The translations under genes and the position numbers were made by a program. Below are positions 48,838-60,049 of a stretch of 64,000 bases of DNA, piece by piece. This DNA is from Laburnicola sp. R22_1 (Eukaryota > Ascomycota > Dothideomycetes > Pleosporales > Didymosphaeriaceae), in assembly GCA_014281115.1 (NCBI GenBank), contig JACONQ010000004.1, positions 2,728,001-2,792,000 of the forward strand, given 5' to 3'. Within the stretch, counting starts at the first letter, position 1, and each line of letters opens with the position of its first letter. The notes below the pieces were generated by a model. The model saw only the letters and a list, made by a program, of their open reading frames with translations, searched no databases and had not been told where the DNA came from.

Positions 48838-49317
48838 GCGCATCATGTGTGCAGCTCACTTCAACAAATACATGCGTCTCACGGTGGATTACATTTCGGG
48901 CTTGTTATATAATACCGTATCATGCAATTACCGTTCGGTCAACTGGTCAGTGGTACTTCTAGACGTCTGCGTGTGTATCGGAACCCAGAGCACTATGAAT
49001 CTAAATTTGCATAGTCACCGAATCACGCTTACAAGCACATCTTCTCGATACCTCACGCGTACAAGCCACAATGATCACCGCACGACATAGCAGCCTCACC
49101 CTCCTCAATCCACTCCACTTCTCTATCTTCCCTCATCTACCTAACTCAATGTCCCTTCCTCGACCGCCCACCCCTATAGTCTAACTAAACGATCTCAAAA
49201 ACAACCTCCGCCTCTATCTGGTTCTTTCCCTTATTAACCTCTTTATCATTTCGAGCTTTATTCCGTCCACTTCACCCCGAAGAACCTTGAATATCCTTAA
49301 TATCATCCCACCAACAA
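48838..49317. other. Convergent spacer, source of a duplicated segment
   Basis: 3' region of the CUE gene, AT-richer, no gene. Its beginning and its end both reappear in diverged form at 51721-51960. Confidence 0.5.
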
Positions 49318-50862
49318 TTACACTGCCCATTTACTGCGCGCTCTGATGTTTGGCCCATACCAATAAAGGACATAAGGGATTGGCACTGCAAGAGCGCTAA
49401 TGCAACCCAGCACAGTCATTGTCCAATGAGTTCCCAAATTCTCGTACATGGGAATCCCGACGACAGTCATTCCCCCAGCTGCGATGTACCTGACGAGGGC
49501 GACAAAAGTCAAAGCCGACGCAGCATAAGCTTCATAGCTGTCGATCATATACATGTATGCGGACATGAAGATACAGATATTGCTGAATCCGACCAGAACA
49601 GATCCTCCGAGGGGTGACCAAATCGAGATGGATGCCTAGTACTTGTCAGAAAAATTGAGCCTGAAGATTGTTTTTGGCGAATACTCACATAGTCTGTCTA
49701 ACCCATCCAGAACAAACCAATGGGCAAGGCCGGCGCTCCGACCATGGCGAAGTACAGCCTTGATTCGCGAAATAGTGCCTTGCCTGATCCGTCATCCCCA
49801 TCTCTCTCAAGTTGTTTGGCGGTGCTGCGATAGACGGAAGGAACGAGGGCTACCACGAGAAGGATCCCCACGAAGAGTCCAAGGAAGCAGATATTGGATA
49901 ACCCTTCGTTGATGCCGTACGTTTGAGCAAAGATGTATGCGTATCCATCCAGGAACGTAAACAGGATAACGTAAACGATAACAAGGTAGAGCGTGAAGGC
50001 CAAAACAATCGGTTCTAAGCAGAGAATGAATGGCCGGAAGAAACACTTGGATAAGAGGGCGCCCAAAGTGGTATGCTCTGCTTCATGGGTTGTCATGAAC
50101 TTAGGGTTGCCGGTAATTTTCCGAAGCTGCCGTGCCTTGTAGTAAAGGATGCGTGGGGCAAATGACTCTGCTTTGAAAAGAAATAACATCAGGATAACTG
50201 CACCATCCATAATTAGAACTACCCACTCGGCCCATCTCCAGCTGACGCTGTCCGCGTAGCCAATGTAAGCACCTATGACAGGACCTCCATGCAGGTTAGC
50301 AGGGATGTGTCCAGCACCACACGACAAAAGGGTTATAGAAACGTACCGAAGATGGGCCCACCAAACGCAGGAACAGCAAAGAGCGGGAACGCGAACGTCT
50401 TCTCCACTGGACTCCACAAGTCGCCCACGGTGCCTCCCGCAACCGTGAGCGGCGTGCTCGCCGAAAACCCAGCCAAGAAGCGGAAAACCAGGTGCGCGCC
50501 AAAATTCGGAGCAAGCGCAGCGCCCAAGATCCAACATCCGAAGACGGACAGGGAGCCAATATAGACGGGAAGCCGGCCCACGAGTTCAGATAGGGGGCTT
50601 AAGAGCAGTGCTCCCAACCCGAAGCCGACCAGGAAGAGCGCCGTAGCCAACGATCCGGCGACGTCGGAAACGCCAAACTCGTCCGTCGTGTTGGACAAGA
50701 CAGCGGCATCGATAGCAGACGCGAGGGTGGCGACGAACGCAACGGAACAGACGAGGAGTGGGCGCCGATGCGGTGGAGTGTAGACCATGTTTTTGGGTTG
50801 AATGGATCATCGGGACCGGTAAAACCGACCTGATAGTACGATTCCTTATTATTATCTGTCAC
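49318..50862 (-). pseudogene. Broken MFS multidrug-type transporter
   Basis: Exons 50862-50347, 50272-49689 and 49635-49318 follow the DHA1-type fungal MFS layout. The start is MTDNNKESYYQVGF with DDPFNPKTWS; TM1 is LLVCSVAFVATLASAIDAAV; then LSELVGRLPVYIGSLSVFG, and the second half ends ISALAVPIPYVLYWYGPNIR. Two lesions block it. After GPDDPFNPKTWSTLHRIGA the frame slips into TM1 (about 50750-50765; a C run one base short, total length 2 mod 3). A TAG at 49698-49700 stands where relatives have Trp before an intron donor (GLFWMG*TDY). All splice sites still look normal, so decay is recent. Confidence 0.8.
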
Positions 50863-52656
50863 CAGAGTGATACCCGGAATCCTACCTGGGATGCTGCCCC
50901 ATCTTTAGCACTCCTTGGGGGCTTCTGGAGTTGTCGCAGAAAAGGCGTCTGGCGAGTCTGAGACGCGCTGTAATTCTTCTTTGATGTGGCGCTGGATGGC
51001 CCGGTACTGTAGGTAGAATGCCATTGTGACGATAGGAATGATGTGCAAAGCAGGAAGAGTTGCAAACAAGGGACAATGTCGCAGGTTTTTATTTTCAATC
51101 TAGGCCGTAATCAATGTAACATTTCAGGCTACCGTTCACGCATCCACGGGGACTGCGATCCATGGATCAATCTCCGACACGTGTTGGCCTCGCAAATTTC
51201 GGAAAAGCGAGACCTTCACCGCAATGCGCAGTGGAGTCACTGTGGAGACTGTGGACGGTACCTTCGGTGTGTCGCATCTCCGACTCTTCAATGCGGCGCT
51301 ATCTACGATTGCCCGTCCACCATGTTAAATGCGCAACAAGTAATGACGATTCAGCTCCACACAAGAGGCTAGAACACCAGTCACGAAACGAAAACATAAT
51401 GAGACTGTGGCGGATTCTTGACGACGATGATAACAGCGACAACGACAACGACATATGATCGAGCCACCGACCACACGCCGCATCTGCAATCCTCCAACTC
51501 CAACCACGACATCCCCAAGCGCAGCAAACTGCTGAACTCCCAGAGGGAAGTTAGTAAAGCATTGGCAACCGAACTGTTTTGGTGTAAGACGGGCAACCTC
51601 GACCATCAGCTGTATAACTTCGCATGGATTCGGTATGCCTAAAAGTGACTGCGACTTCAACGTGCGAAATGCGGACTTTTGATGTTCTTATCTTTTTGTC
51701 ACACATTTCGGAGACAAAAGGATAAGGAAAATGGCTAGAGGAGGGTTGCCGGGTTGAGGGCTTCACACTTCAACAAATCCATAAAACTCACGGGGATTGC
51801 ATCTCCAGCTTGGACTTATCTGCTACAACATTACTAATTATCTATTATCTGACTAAACATTCTTAAACGTACCCTATGTCTCTCGTAAATTCTTTCCCTA
51901 CTTAACCTCTTCACCATTCCAAACTAAATTCCGTCTAATCCAGTCTAGCAAATCTTGATTATCCTAGCGTCTCTCGATCCGTCATTCTCCGGGTACACGC
52001 CTATTCGAACCGACACATATCGTAGCGAGAAGCATACTGTTGTCCACAGGTCCTCCATTCACACCAATATAAAACCCATCGCGTCCCATATGCATGATGG
52101 TAGAGGATGGTTCTATGCATCCACCATATCACCAAGACGTAAACCACCAACGCAAGCTCCGTAAGGACTTGTACACTGCGTGTTAGGTACTGGGTTTATA
52201 GTGCCTCCTGTTTTTCGTCTGGACTCGTACTAGGTTAGAATCTCCACGACACAACTCAGTCAATAAGGACTTGTACACAAACTCGTCTATATCGACTCCA
52301 CCAATACATTGCGGCCCCGGTGCAGCTTATTGCGTCGTTCCTCGGGGAGATGTAATTTAATACGTCAGCTCACATGGAGCCGCGACATCTGGACAGAATA
52401 CTCCCTTCAAGTGTCATTGCGCCGGCTCTAAAGTTGTCCAATGACATCAAATAGACCGTGAGAGAAACGGTACACTTCTTTAGCGTACCACGCCTACATA
52501 GTTAACCCCGCACATGTGAAAGGGAACAAGCGAGTTAAAGAGCACTTACTTCCTCGCTCAAACGTTTCACCGCTTCTCCCGTTTTGAGAGGCTTTTGAAC
52601 ATACACTACTCAGTGCCTAGTCGCTATATTCTCCCACAGCCATTCTCGTCTTCATA
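50863..52656. other. Gene-poor spacer, 1.8 kb
   Basis: No gene. It includes the duplicated CUE-gene tail (51721-51960) and otherwise only short unconserved frames. The segment before 52657 is the promoter of the RBR gene. Confidence 0.45.
51721..51960 (+). pseudogene. Decayed duplicate of the CUE-gene 3' end
   Basis: From about 51724 the sequence encodes RKMARGGLPG and a stop, identical in peptide and nearly so in DNA to the end of the CUE gene at 48808-48837. It goes on with matching 3' sequence (cttcaacaaat, ctcacgg). It later matches the far end of the same spacer (actaaac, ttcttt-ccc, ttaacctctt, attccgtc) with an internal deletion of roughly 250 nt relative to 48838-49290. It is colinear and on the same strand as the source. 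Extent and deletion were judged by eye. Confidence 0.7.
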
Positions 52657-54094
52657 ATGACGGACTACTCTACAGTTCAACCCTTCCATCCGACCTCATT
52701 CGATGATGAAGTCGCAGCTCTCGCGCTACAGCTGGAAGAGATCGGCCTCTATTCTCAATCTAAAAAGGGCAAATACGCGGCCAATAATCCCCCAGATATC
52801 GAGGTTACGTACGCAAGCTTCCAAGTCGAGCTCGAAGATTACCGTATTTTCCTTGTGGACCAGCAGCTTGCACGAAGCATCGGAGCAGCGGTACACTCCG
52901 ACAGTGCAGCCATAGCGGAGCTGACAGCCGAAGAAGTCCGATCTCACGAAGATCGCCTGCTTGCGCTTCAGACCAGCAGTGAGGATCCGGAACTCGAAAA
53001 TCCCCCTAGGAGGGCGGAAACCAACAAAACGGTGCACGACTGGATGCTCGCTGCGACTGAAAGTCACTACGCGGGATCGGTAGGAGGATTTCCCGAAGAT
53101 GATGACGATGAGACGCAGGCTGCTGGCCCCTCAATTTCGTACGGCGAGCGCCAAGCGAACGTTATCGAGAAACTCTCGAGGCAGTCCAAGTGTGTCGTGT
53201 GTCATGAGAACTTTCAGACCGGACTCACTATCTCGGTGCCTTGCAATGAGAGGTGTCGTTATTGTATCGACTGCCTGAAACAACGCTTCATTCGGGCGAC
53301 CAAAGATGAGACCCTCTTTCCTGTCAGATGCCATCGAGAGCCTATTCCCTTACAGTTCATCTCCAAGTATTTGGCCGTTGAAGAGCGTGCCGCATTTGAG
53401 CTCGCCAGTCTCGAGTTCTCTACTGCAAATAGGGTCTATTGCAGCAATCGCGATTGTAGTCAGTTCATTCCTCCCTCACAGATTGAATCGGGATCCCACA
53501 AAGCGGTTTGTGAGCGCTGTGACACATTCACGTGTGGAATGTGTAACAAAAGCTATCATTTTGGCCAGGACTGTCCGGACGACCCGGCATTACGTGCGAC
53601 TCGTCAACTAGCTGGAGAAATGGGTTGGAAAACTTGTTATCGCTGCCAGAGCATTGTTCTCCTGCGAAGCGGATGCAACCACATGACGTACGGCCTCCTC
53701 TGAGTGAATTTCATACTCTTCTGCACTGGCTAACCGGACCTGTAGGTGTCGTTGCAAAGCTGAGTTCTGCTATGATTGTGGCGCTAAATGGAAGAAATGC
53801 AATTGCAAATATGCAGACCAAGGCAGACTGTTGGAAAGAGCAGAAGAGGTTGTGGAGCGCGATGCCGTGATTGACCTCCCTCGGGTCGAGCGGCGCCGCC
53901 GAGTCCAACAGGTGTACGCTGAATTGGAGCAGAATCATGAGTGCGAACATCCGGGAAAATTTCAGCGTATATTCCATGGTGGAAGACGCGGATTCCGATG
54001 CGAATTGTGCGATGATCGGCACTGGAAGTACATTCTGCAGTGTCGTCATTGCTTTATCAATGTGTGTGAGGACTGCCGTCGCAATCGGGTCTAA
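52657..54094 (+). CDS. RBR-type (RING-IBR-RING) E3 ubiquitin ligase
   Basis: Exons 52657-53687 and 53746-54094, intron 58 nt, 459 aa. An N-terminal acidic/helical part (DDEVAALALQLEEIGLYSQS) is followed by RING1 (CVVCHENF, then CRYCIDCLK, from about residue 179). The IBR follows (VYCSNRDCSQFI, CERCDTFTCGMCNKSYH). RING2 (CYRCQSIVLLRSGCNHMTC and CRCKAEFCYDCGAKW) spans the intron; the candidate catalytic Cys is that of SGCNHM, residue 340. A Cys-rich C-terminal extension (CELCDDRHWKYILQCRHC and CEDC) suggests one more zinc module. RBR ligases take ubiquitin as a thioester before transfer. Lineage-expanded RBR genes of this shape are common in Dothideomycetes; the substrate is unknown. Confidence 0.9.
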
Positions 54095-54593
54095 TCATTT
54101 GGAAAAGATCTCGAATCTATACATATGTACTAGGTAGCTAGGTTGAAATGCGAGTCACATGTATAGATACCACCGGCCTCCGTATCGGTGCACATACACG
54201 TCCGGTACCGAGCGGGAAGCCATCCCGACAGCGTCATGTCCTAATCTGTTTGTCACTCATGCTACCATGCTTCGAAGATTTAGAATAGCAGAGGTGTAAA
54301 GAGACGCGGCCGTAATAAAAGGTGCATTATATTACCTACTCATCCCAGGAACAGCGACCGGCTTTGTAAGTGGTAACATGTTGCTGGAAAGTCCTACTCA
54401 CATAACAAACAAAGATCATCCACCGCTCACCCCATTAACCACGAGAGTAACCATGCTCCTTATTACAGATCCTGCTAATTTATGCTAGGCGTGATAAGCG
54501 TCGCAAGAATGGGCCCACACCTGAGACAGCACCACGACAGTGCCCATAAGATATGTAGCGAGCATGAACCCGAAGGAAATCTATAACGGCGTA
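54095..54593. other. Convergent spacer, no gene seen
   Basis: 499 nt between the 3' ends of the RBR gene and the mucin-like gene. Confidence 0.45.
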
Positions 54594-56721
54594 TTAAGCG
54601 AGATTAGCGAAAGCAAACGCGACGACGATGGCTGCGATCGAGCTCATTCCCGAGCCGACCACCTGCTGGCCCTCATTGTTCCAGATCGGAAAGGACGAAG
54701 TCGGTGCAGGGGCATTGATTGTACTATTGCTGGACCCAATTGACCACAATCTATTCAAGAAGTTAGCTGGGGTATTGCAGAGATGAAGCGGAGTCTTGCT
54801 TACCCAGAATCGGTGGGAACAAGTGTGCCCACGGTGCCGCGGCTGGTAGGCATGCCCGCAGTCTCCGTTGACGTATTGCGACCACTTGTCGGTACTGTAA
54901 CAACCGTCGTGAGAGGGTAACTGAGGATGCTTGTGATCTGCATTGTGGTGGTGCCTTCAGTAGCCGAGGTTCCTGAGCCAGTGGTCGTTTGCGGCGGAAC
55001 TGGTATCGGATAGACAGAAGTACTAATCGGAGCCGTTAGATTGGCAGTCGAGTAAACCGGGTTGGAGTTTCCGGGGGTCGTTGGACGGGTAGCAGAGTCA
55101 GAACCTCCAGTCGGCCAAGGGTTGAACGGAGACTCAGTAGACCATGGGTTGTACGAAGTCTCAGTCAATGATGAAGACTGCAAAGACGTTCTGGTGCCTT
55201 CTGTGTAGCTGTTGCTGGTAGAGTTGATATGGCTTGAAGCTGACACTGACGGCAGGAGAGGCATGTTTGAGCTCGGGATTGGAATGACTGCAGAAGTTGG
55301 AATCAATGTCACACCGGAGCTCGGAATCGGGAACAGGCCAGGGCTCGACGTAGATGGAATTCCAGGAATTGGCGCTGTGCCTGAGCTCGAAGCTGGAGGA
55401 AGAACAGAACCTGGGACTGAGGGCATACTAGACGCTGGAAGTGAGGTTATACCCGTCCCTGGGACTGATGGGGCACCGGACGCTGGTATTGAAAATGTTC
55501 CAGTCACTGGAAGTGAAGGAACACCGGATGCTGGAGATGAAGGCACACCCGAGACTGGTATTGAAGGAACACCAGATGCTGGGATCGAGGGGACGCCAGA
55601 CACTGGAATGCCAGATGTCGGAATTAAGGATGCGCCAGACGTCGCGACCGGAGGGAAGCCAGTGGTCGGATACGAAGGGGACACGCCAGGGTACGAGAAC
55701 GATGGGGCGCCAGGGCTGGAAGCGGGTGGAACACCAGGAAATGAGGCAGTCGGTACAACCGGGCCTGGGGCAGTTGGAAAACCTGGAATTGAGGCGGATG
55801 AAGCTCTAGGGACTGGAGACATCGGCACAACAGGGCTCGAAGCAATTGGCACGCCAGGGCTTGGAACTGGAAGGACACTAGAGCTCGAGATTGAAGGAGG
55901 CATACCCGGGTACGATGCTGATGGAGTACCAGGATTTGAAGTAGACGAAATTCCAGGCTGGGAAGCGGTCGGCACACCAGGGCCGGAGGCAGTCGGCACG
56001 ATCGGGGTCGATGTGGATGGTACATCTGCGCTTGGAACTGGATAGACGCCGGCGCTAGACACAGGAGGAATTCCTGGGTACAAGCTTGAAGCAGACGGAG
56101 CCCCTGGGTATAAGTTTGAAGCAGACGGAACCCCTGGATAGGAAGTAGTCGGTGCACCAGGGCTCGAAGCCGAGGGAAGGCCAGGACTGGAAGCCGATGG
56201 GATGTCAGAGCTAGAAGCAGAAGGACCAACTGGGTATGGAACTGTGCCTGAGCCTGATGGGTTGTTGATTGACGTGATCGGGACCGGGGGATTTGTGATG
56301 GAGGCCGAGGTCGGGACAGATGGGATGCCGGAATCCGTAGACACTGTAACCGAGATTGGAGGCTGGCCCGGAACAGAAGGAACGGCAGGAACGCTCGTCG
56401 CTAGGCAGATGGTCGTGGTGGTGGCAATGATGGCAACCGCTGTGACCACTGCCACTCCATTTGTCGCGCAGTCCGTGGCGTCCCAAGCACACTCGGTGAC
56501 AATGGAGTAAGAGGTCGTGTAGAGAGTCGAGGTAGAGTAGGCAGCCCAGTCATCACCGCTGAGGATGAAGCCCTGAAGGTCTCCTGGCGACGTGGCTGTT
56601 AAATATGTCAGTAAATATCGACTAGGAGGTCCACGAACGATCTGCACAGGGGCTTACCATCCGGTACAGCGACAACGCAAATGCCACCGCTAATGAGCGC
56701 GGCAATCTTGGACACCCTCAT
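54594..56721 (-). CDS. GPI-anchored mucin-like repeat protein
   Basis: Exons 56721-56658, 56595-54804 and 54729-54594, introns 62 and 74 nt, 663 aa. A signal peptide (MRVSKIAALISGGICVVAVP) is followed by a short domain with a Cys pair (CAWDATDC) and a hydrophobic run. About 300 residues of Pro/Ser/Thr-rich imperfect repeats built on SxPGVPxAS and SGVPSIP follow. After more Ser/Thr sequence, the third exon adds NNEGQQVVGSGMSSIAAIVV and a short hydrophobic end typical of a GPI signal. Without that exon the frame would stop at 54801. The product is expected to be a heavily O-mannosylated cell-wall protein. The Pro periodicity could make an extended stalk. Repeats make length polymorphism between strains likely. 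Confidence 0.8.
55240..56210 (-). repeat. Minisatellite-like coding repeats (PGVP/SGVP units)
   Basis: Imperfect tandem units of 24-30 nt encoding xxPGVPxASx and SGVPSIPx. The opposite strand is also open through most of it because of the repeat composition. Confidence 0.7.
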
Positions 56722-57646
56722 GGCGGGCAGAGCTGGCGATGCGGCGAGAGGCTCACAGGGTGCAGTGGATGAGACAAAGAAGCAACCAGCTGGAGACCGA
56801 TGTCGGGAAAAGAGCGTGGAGAACGAGCGTAGGAATTTGGGTGAGGAATGTGAAGAAGAGAAGACGGAAGATGGTCGATTCGGTCATTATGAGGAGGCGG
56901 GTGGCGCAATTACGAATGGGGAAGGCGCGCTGCTGGCAACAACAAACAAAGCATATGGCAGGAGGTGCGGTCTAGCCGAACGATAAGAGTTATACTGGCA
57001 GTAGGAGTACAGCAACGCGTTATGGCAATTGCCCCTGGCTGTACTTCGAAGCAGCACCTCGCATCACGTGGACGTGCCTTCACTGCTTGGTAGATCCGGC
57101 GAGAGCTCCCGGCGCAGCGCGACGCCTAGCCTCAGCTTCGGCACAGAAGCCCGCACCGGCAAAAGGCGGATCCATATTGTGGCCATGGGGCTAGCCAATG
57201 GCAATGATAAAGCTGCTGCATTGGGAACACCCGTGGATGCACTGTGCTGTGCTGACCATTCAAAAAATAGTCTCCGCACAATCTGCATTTGCACGACACA
57301 CTATCACAGCACTTGAGCTTTGTTATTGCTTATCCTGGGGTAACACATGGGAGCTAGCGACCAAGCACCTCGACTGGTGCCCCCAGCGTGCCTCCCTTCA
57401 TTCACCTCCCCATCGTCACCCACTGATCTCGCGTCTGTTACCGCAGCGATGAGCGGGCAGATTAGAAAGCGCTGATCCGAGCGCCACAGTTGCCGCAGCC
57501 GTCCTTCTAAGCTGTTTTTCCCACCGCACCTCCACCCTCTCTCCACCACGACACTACTATTCAACCGCATCCCAGCGAAGCATCTCGCCGGCATACATTC
57601 AGCTCAGTATCTCTTCATCTCCATACAACAGCTCTACTCATCCAAT
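56722..57646. promoter_or_regulatory. Divergent promoter of two GPI-protein genes
   Basis: 925 nt between head-to-head starts of the mucin-like gene and the small GPI protein gene. The 150 nt before 57647 is pyrimidine-rich. Shared control is plausible but not shown. Confidence 0.45.
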
Positions 57647-58316
57647 ATGCTCGGCTTCAAGTTTGGTGTCGTCGCTGCTGCGCTTGTCAGCGCTGTCGTG
57701 GCCACCGAGGTCCATGGGCCCCACGAGCGTACGTTCACCCGCTTTTTTCTTCCCAATGGTCTCACTGACTTGCTCTACAGACGTCTACGAGACTGCTCCC
57801 GCCGTCACGACTACTATTACTGTCACCGAGTGCGGCGGTCAGCCAGGCCCGACAACTTCGGCAGTTGCTCCCATCCCGCCCGTCGAGCCCACCAAGTCCG
57901 AGGGCTATGGCACCGTCCCTCCACCAGTTGAGACATCAATCCTTCATACGGAGCCAGCACCGAGCGAGCCTGCTACGTCTGCCCTAGTTCCCGGCCCGTC
58001 TGGTCCTTCTGGTCCAGTCCACAGCCCGTCTGGCGGTCCTAAGCCCTCAGCTCCGCCTGCTTCTTCTGGCGCAGCTCCCTCCGACCCAAGCAGTCCATCT
58101 GGCACAGACAGCCCATCTGGAACCGAACCATCTTCGCCGAGCTCCACCGCTGCCCCATCGTCTCCTCACTCGCAGTCTAGCGACAACCCGCCGGCCGCCT
58201 CGAGCTCTGTCGAGCCTCCGTCGAATGCTGCGCCTCTCCCCACTGCTTTCTCGGGCATGGGCTCTTTGATCGCAGCCGGTGTTGCAATCAATGCAGCCAT
58301 TGCTGTCCTCGTCTGA
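57647..58316 (+). CDS. Small Ser/Pro-rich GPI-anchored surface protein
   Basis: Exons 57647-57728 and 57781-58316, intron 52 nt, 205 aa. A signal peptide (MLGFKFGVVAAALVSAVVAT) leads to VYETAPAVTTTITVTECGG, a motif common at the N-terminus of fungal wall proteins. A Pro/Ser/Thr/Gly stalk (PSGPSGPVHSPSGGPKPSAP and similar) follows. It ends FSGMGSLIAAGVAINAAIAV plus a short hydrophobic tail, a textbook GPI attachment signal with a small-residue ω site before it. It probably sits on the plasma membrane or wall. No catalytic domain; function unknown. Confidence 0.82.
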
Positions 58317-60049
58317 ATTTTTTCTTCTTCACCAGGTCGATGTCGTTACGATTCGGCGTCGCCTGAGCCCGTCTTTGTCCCAAGCTGCCACTTGTTCACG
58401 ACCGCCGTGTTGTCCTCCACGGTCGGCACTAATAATGCACAATACCATTTGGACCCCTGGGGATTACTGGCACTCATGTGGGAAGGAACGTCTTTGACGG
58501 ATGTCATTCATGAAATGGTAGCTTAGCTTTGCTATAACTTTTTAATGATTACTTGGAAGGAAAGTTACTATACTCTGGTGTTTCACTTAGAAAATGTGTG
58601 TGTGATCTTGTGATACCTTTCTTGTTGGAACAGGCGCACTTGTATTTCATCCTGTGGCGCGACGTTAGCTAACAGGCGCAGCACTCACATATTCCCGGCC
58701 ATGTCACAGCCCACATAAGCTCACATGCCCAATCGCTTCACTACTTTTTTTTTCTCTTTGTACTACCATGCTGTCTTATGTACGCCATGTGCCCAAATTA
58801 GGTTTATCGATCGGTATCGTCTGTCTCGTTACCTGTTCCCCCATTGTAGACACACGCCACGGCATCACAGCGTTGAGCTTGTCATATGTAAGCCTGCTTA
58901 TTCGTAACCAAGCATGCAGCAAGCCGTCTTCTCGACGCTTCAATATCCGAGGCAACCTATACCAGAGGACATTGTGCGCGCCAAAGCAAGGTCAGCCCCG
59001 ACCCGCATCAGGCGCAACCAGGCGTAAGCATAGCCATCGCTATCGCGAACAGACTGGACCCCGGCGGTGTGGGCACCTCCTCTGTATCCCCTTGCCCCCT
59101 GTACGCCCGTTTACATTCGCACTTTCAATGGGCCCGGGGCTACACTGCCTTGTAGATCCCGCACGGTTTTTCTTTTGCAAGTTGTTACGCGGGAATAGGC
59201 GATTTGATTGTTCCTGGATTGCATGAACTGAGACCTCAACGTGCTACCTAGGTACTCAGGTCTTAAGGGCACCTCGGATACGGTACTTCCATTCGCTGCA
59301 CCTTGGCTGGGTTTCGATTAAACAGCATCGTAATTCACAGCACATTAACTACGCAGATTCTACAGACATCTACAAAGTCTTCCACAACCGAGACATCGCA
59401 GCAGGGTAAGCTCGTGGTTGGGTTGCATTATAAGCTTCTGCACCGTATCTACTTCTGCGGGTATTTATGAACTTCTTGGTACCGGAGATGAAGATGAAGA
59501 AGACGATGGAGAATTGGTAGGCAAGGCGGGCGAGGCGGAGGGGATGCTTGCTAACGTGGACGAATGTGAACTCCCCCCGGACTGCATACAAACAAACTAT
59601 GATCAAGAAGACTTCGCGCACTCTCGGTACACGGTATACCGCTGTGAGGGAAAGCAGTGGGTGTGCTAAAGAACGCAGTGAATCAAGTAAAGCAATGAGA
59701 CTCAAACAAACAAGCCTACTACACGACAACCACAGTCCAAATACCACATGTTTGCGCACAATCCAGGGGCCTTTCATCCCACACCTCACGAGGACATGAC
59801 CAAATGCTCACGAACCAAAACACGCGGCTCATCAAACAGCCCAATTCCGCAATCACCCCTTCAATCCTTTGTCCCGCGACCGAATATCAAACATGGACAA
59901 ACAGGACTCAAACATGGAACTCGGTGTATATAATGTGTCTGGATGACAGTCTACGTTCCTCTTTCAACTGCATTCATAGGTACCATTCTCACTCACAACT
60001 ATACCTTTACTTTTATCGACATCCTTGGTGCCGCTTTCTAGCACTGAAT
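58317..60049. other. Gene-poor spacer, 1.7 kb
   Basis: No gene accepted. A minus-strand open frame 59370-59789 is hydrophobic but without Met-led conservation. The in-frame extension 59804-60049 upstream of the next gene looks like leader, not protein. Confidence 0.4.

Noticed and set aside
55212..56045. 277-codon plus-strand Gly/Glu-rich repeat frame
   Set aside because: Opposite strand of the Pro/Ser repeats; arises from the repeat composition.
59370..59789. 139-codon hydrophobic minus-strand frame
   Set aside because: No conserved motif or plausible start; likely chance.
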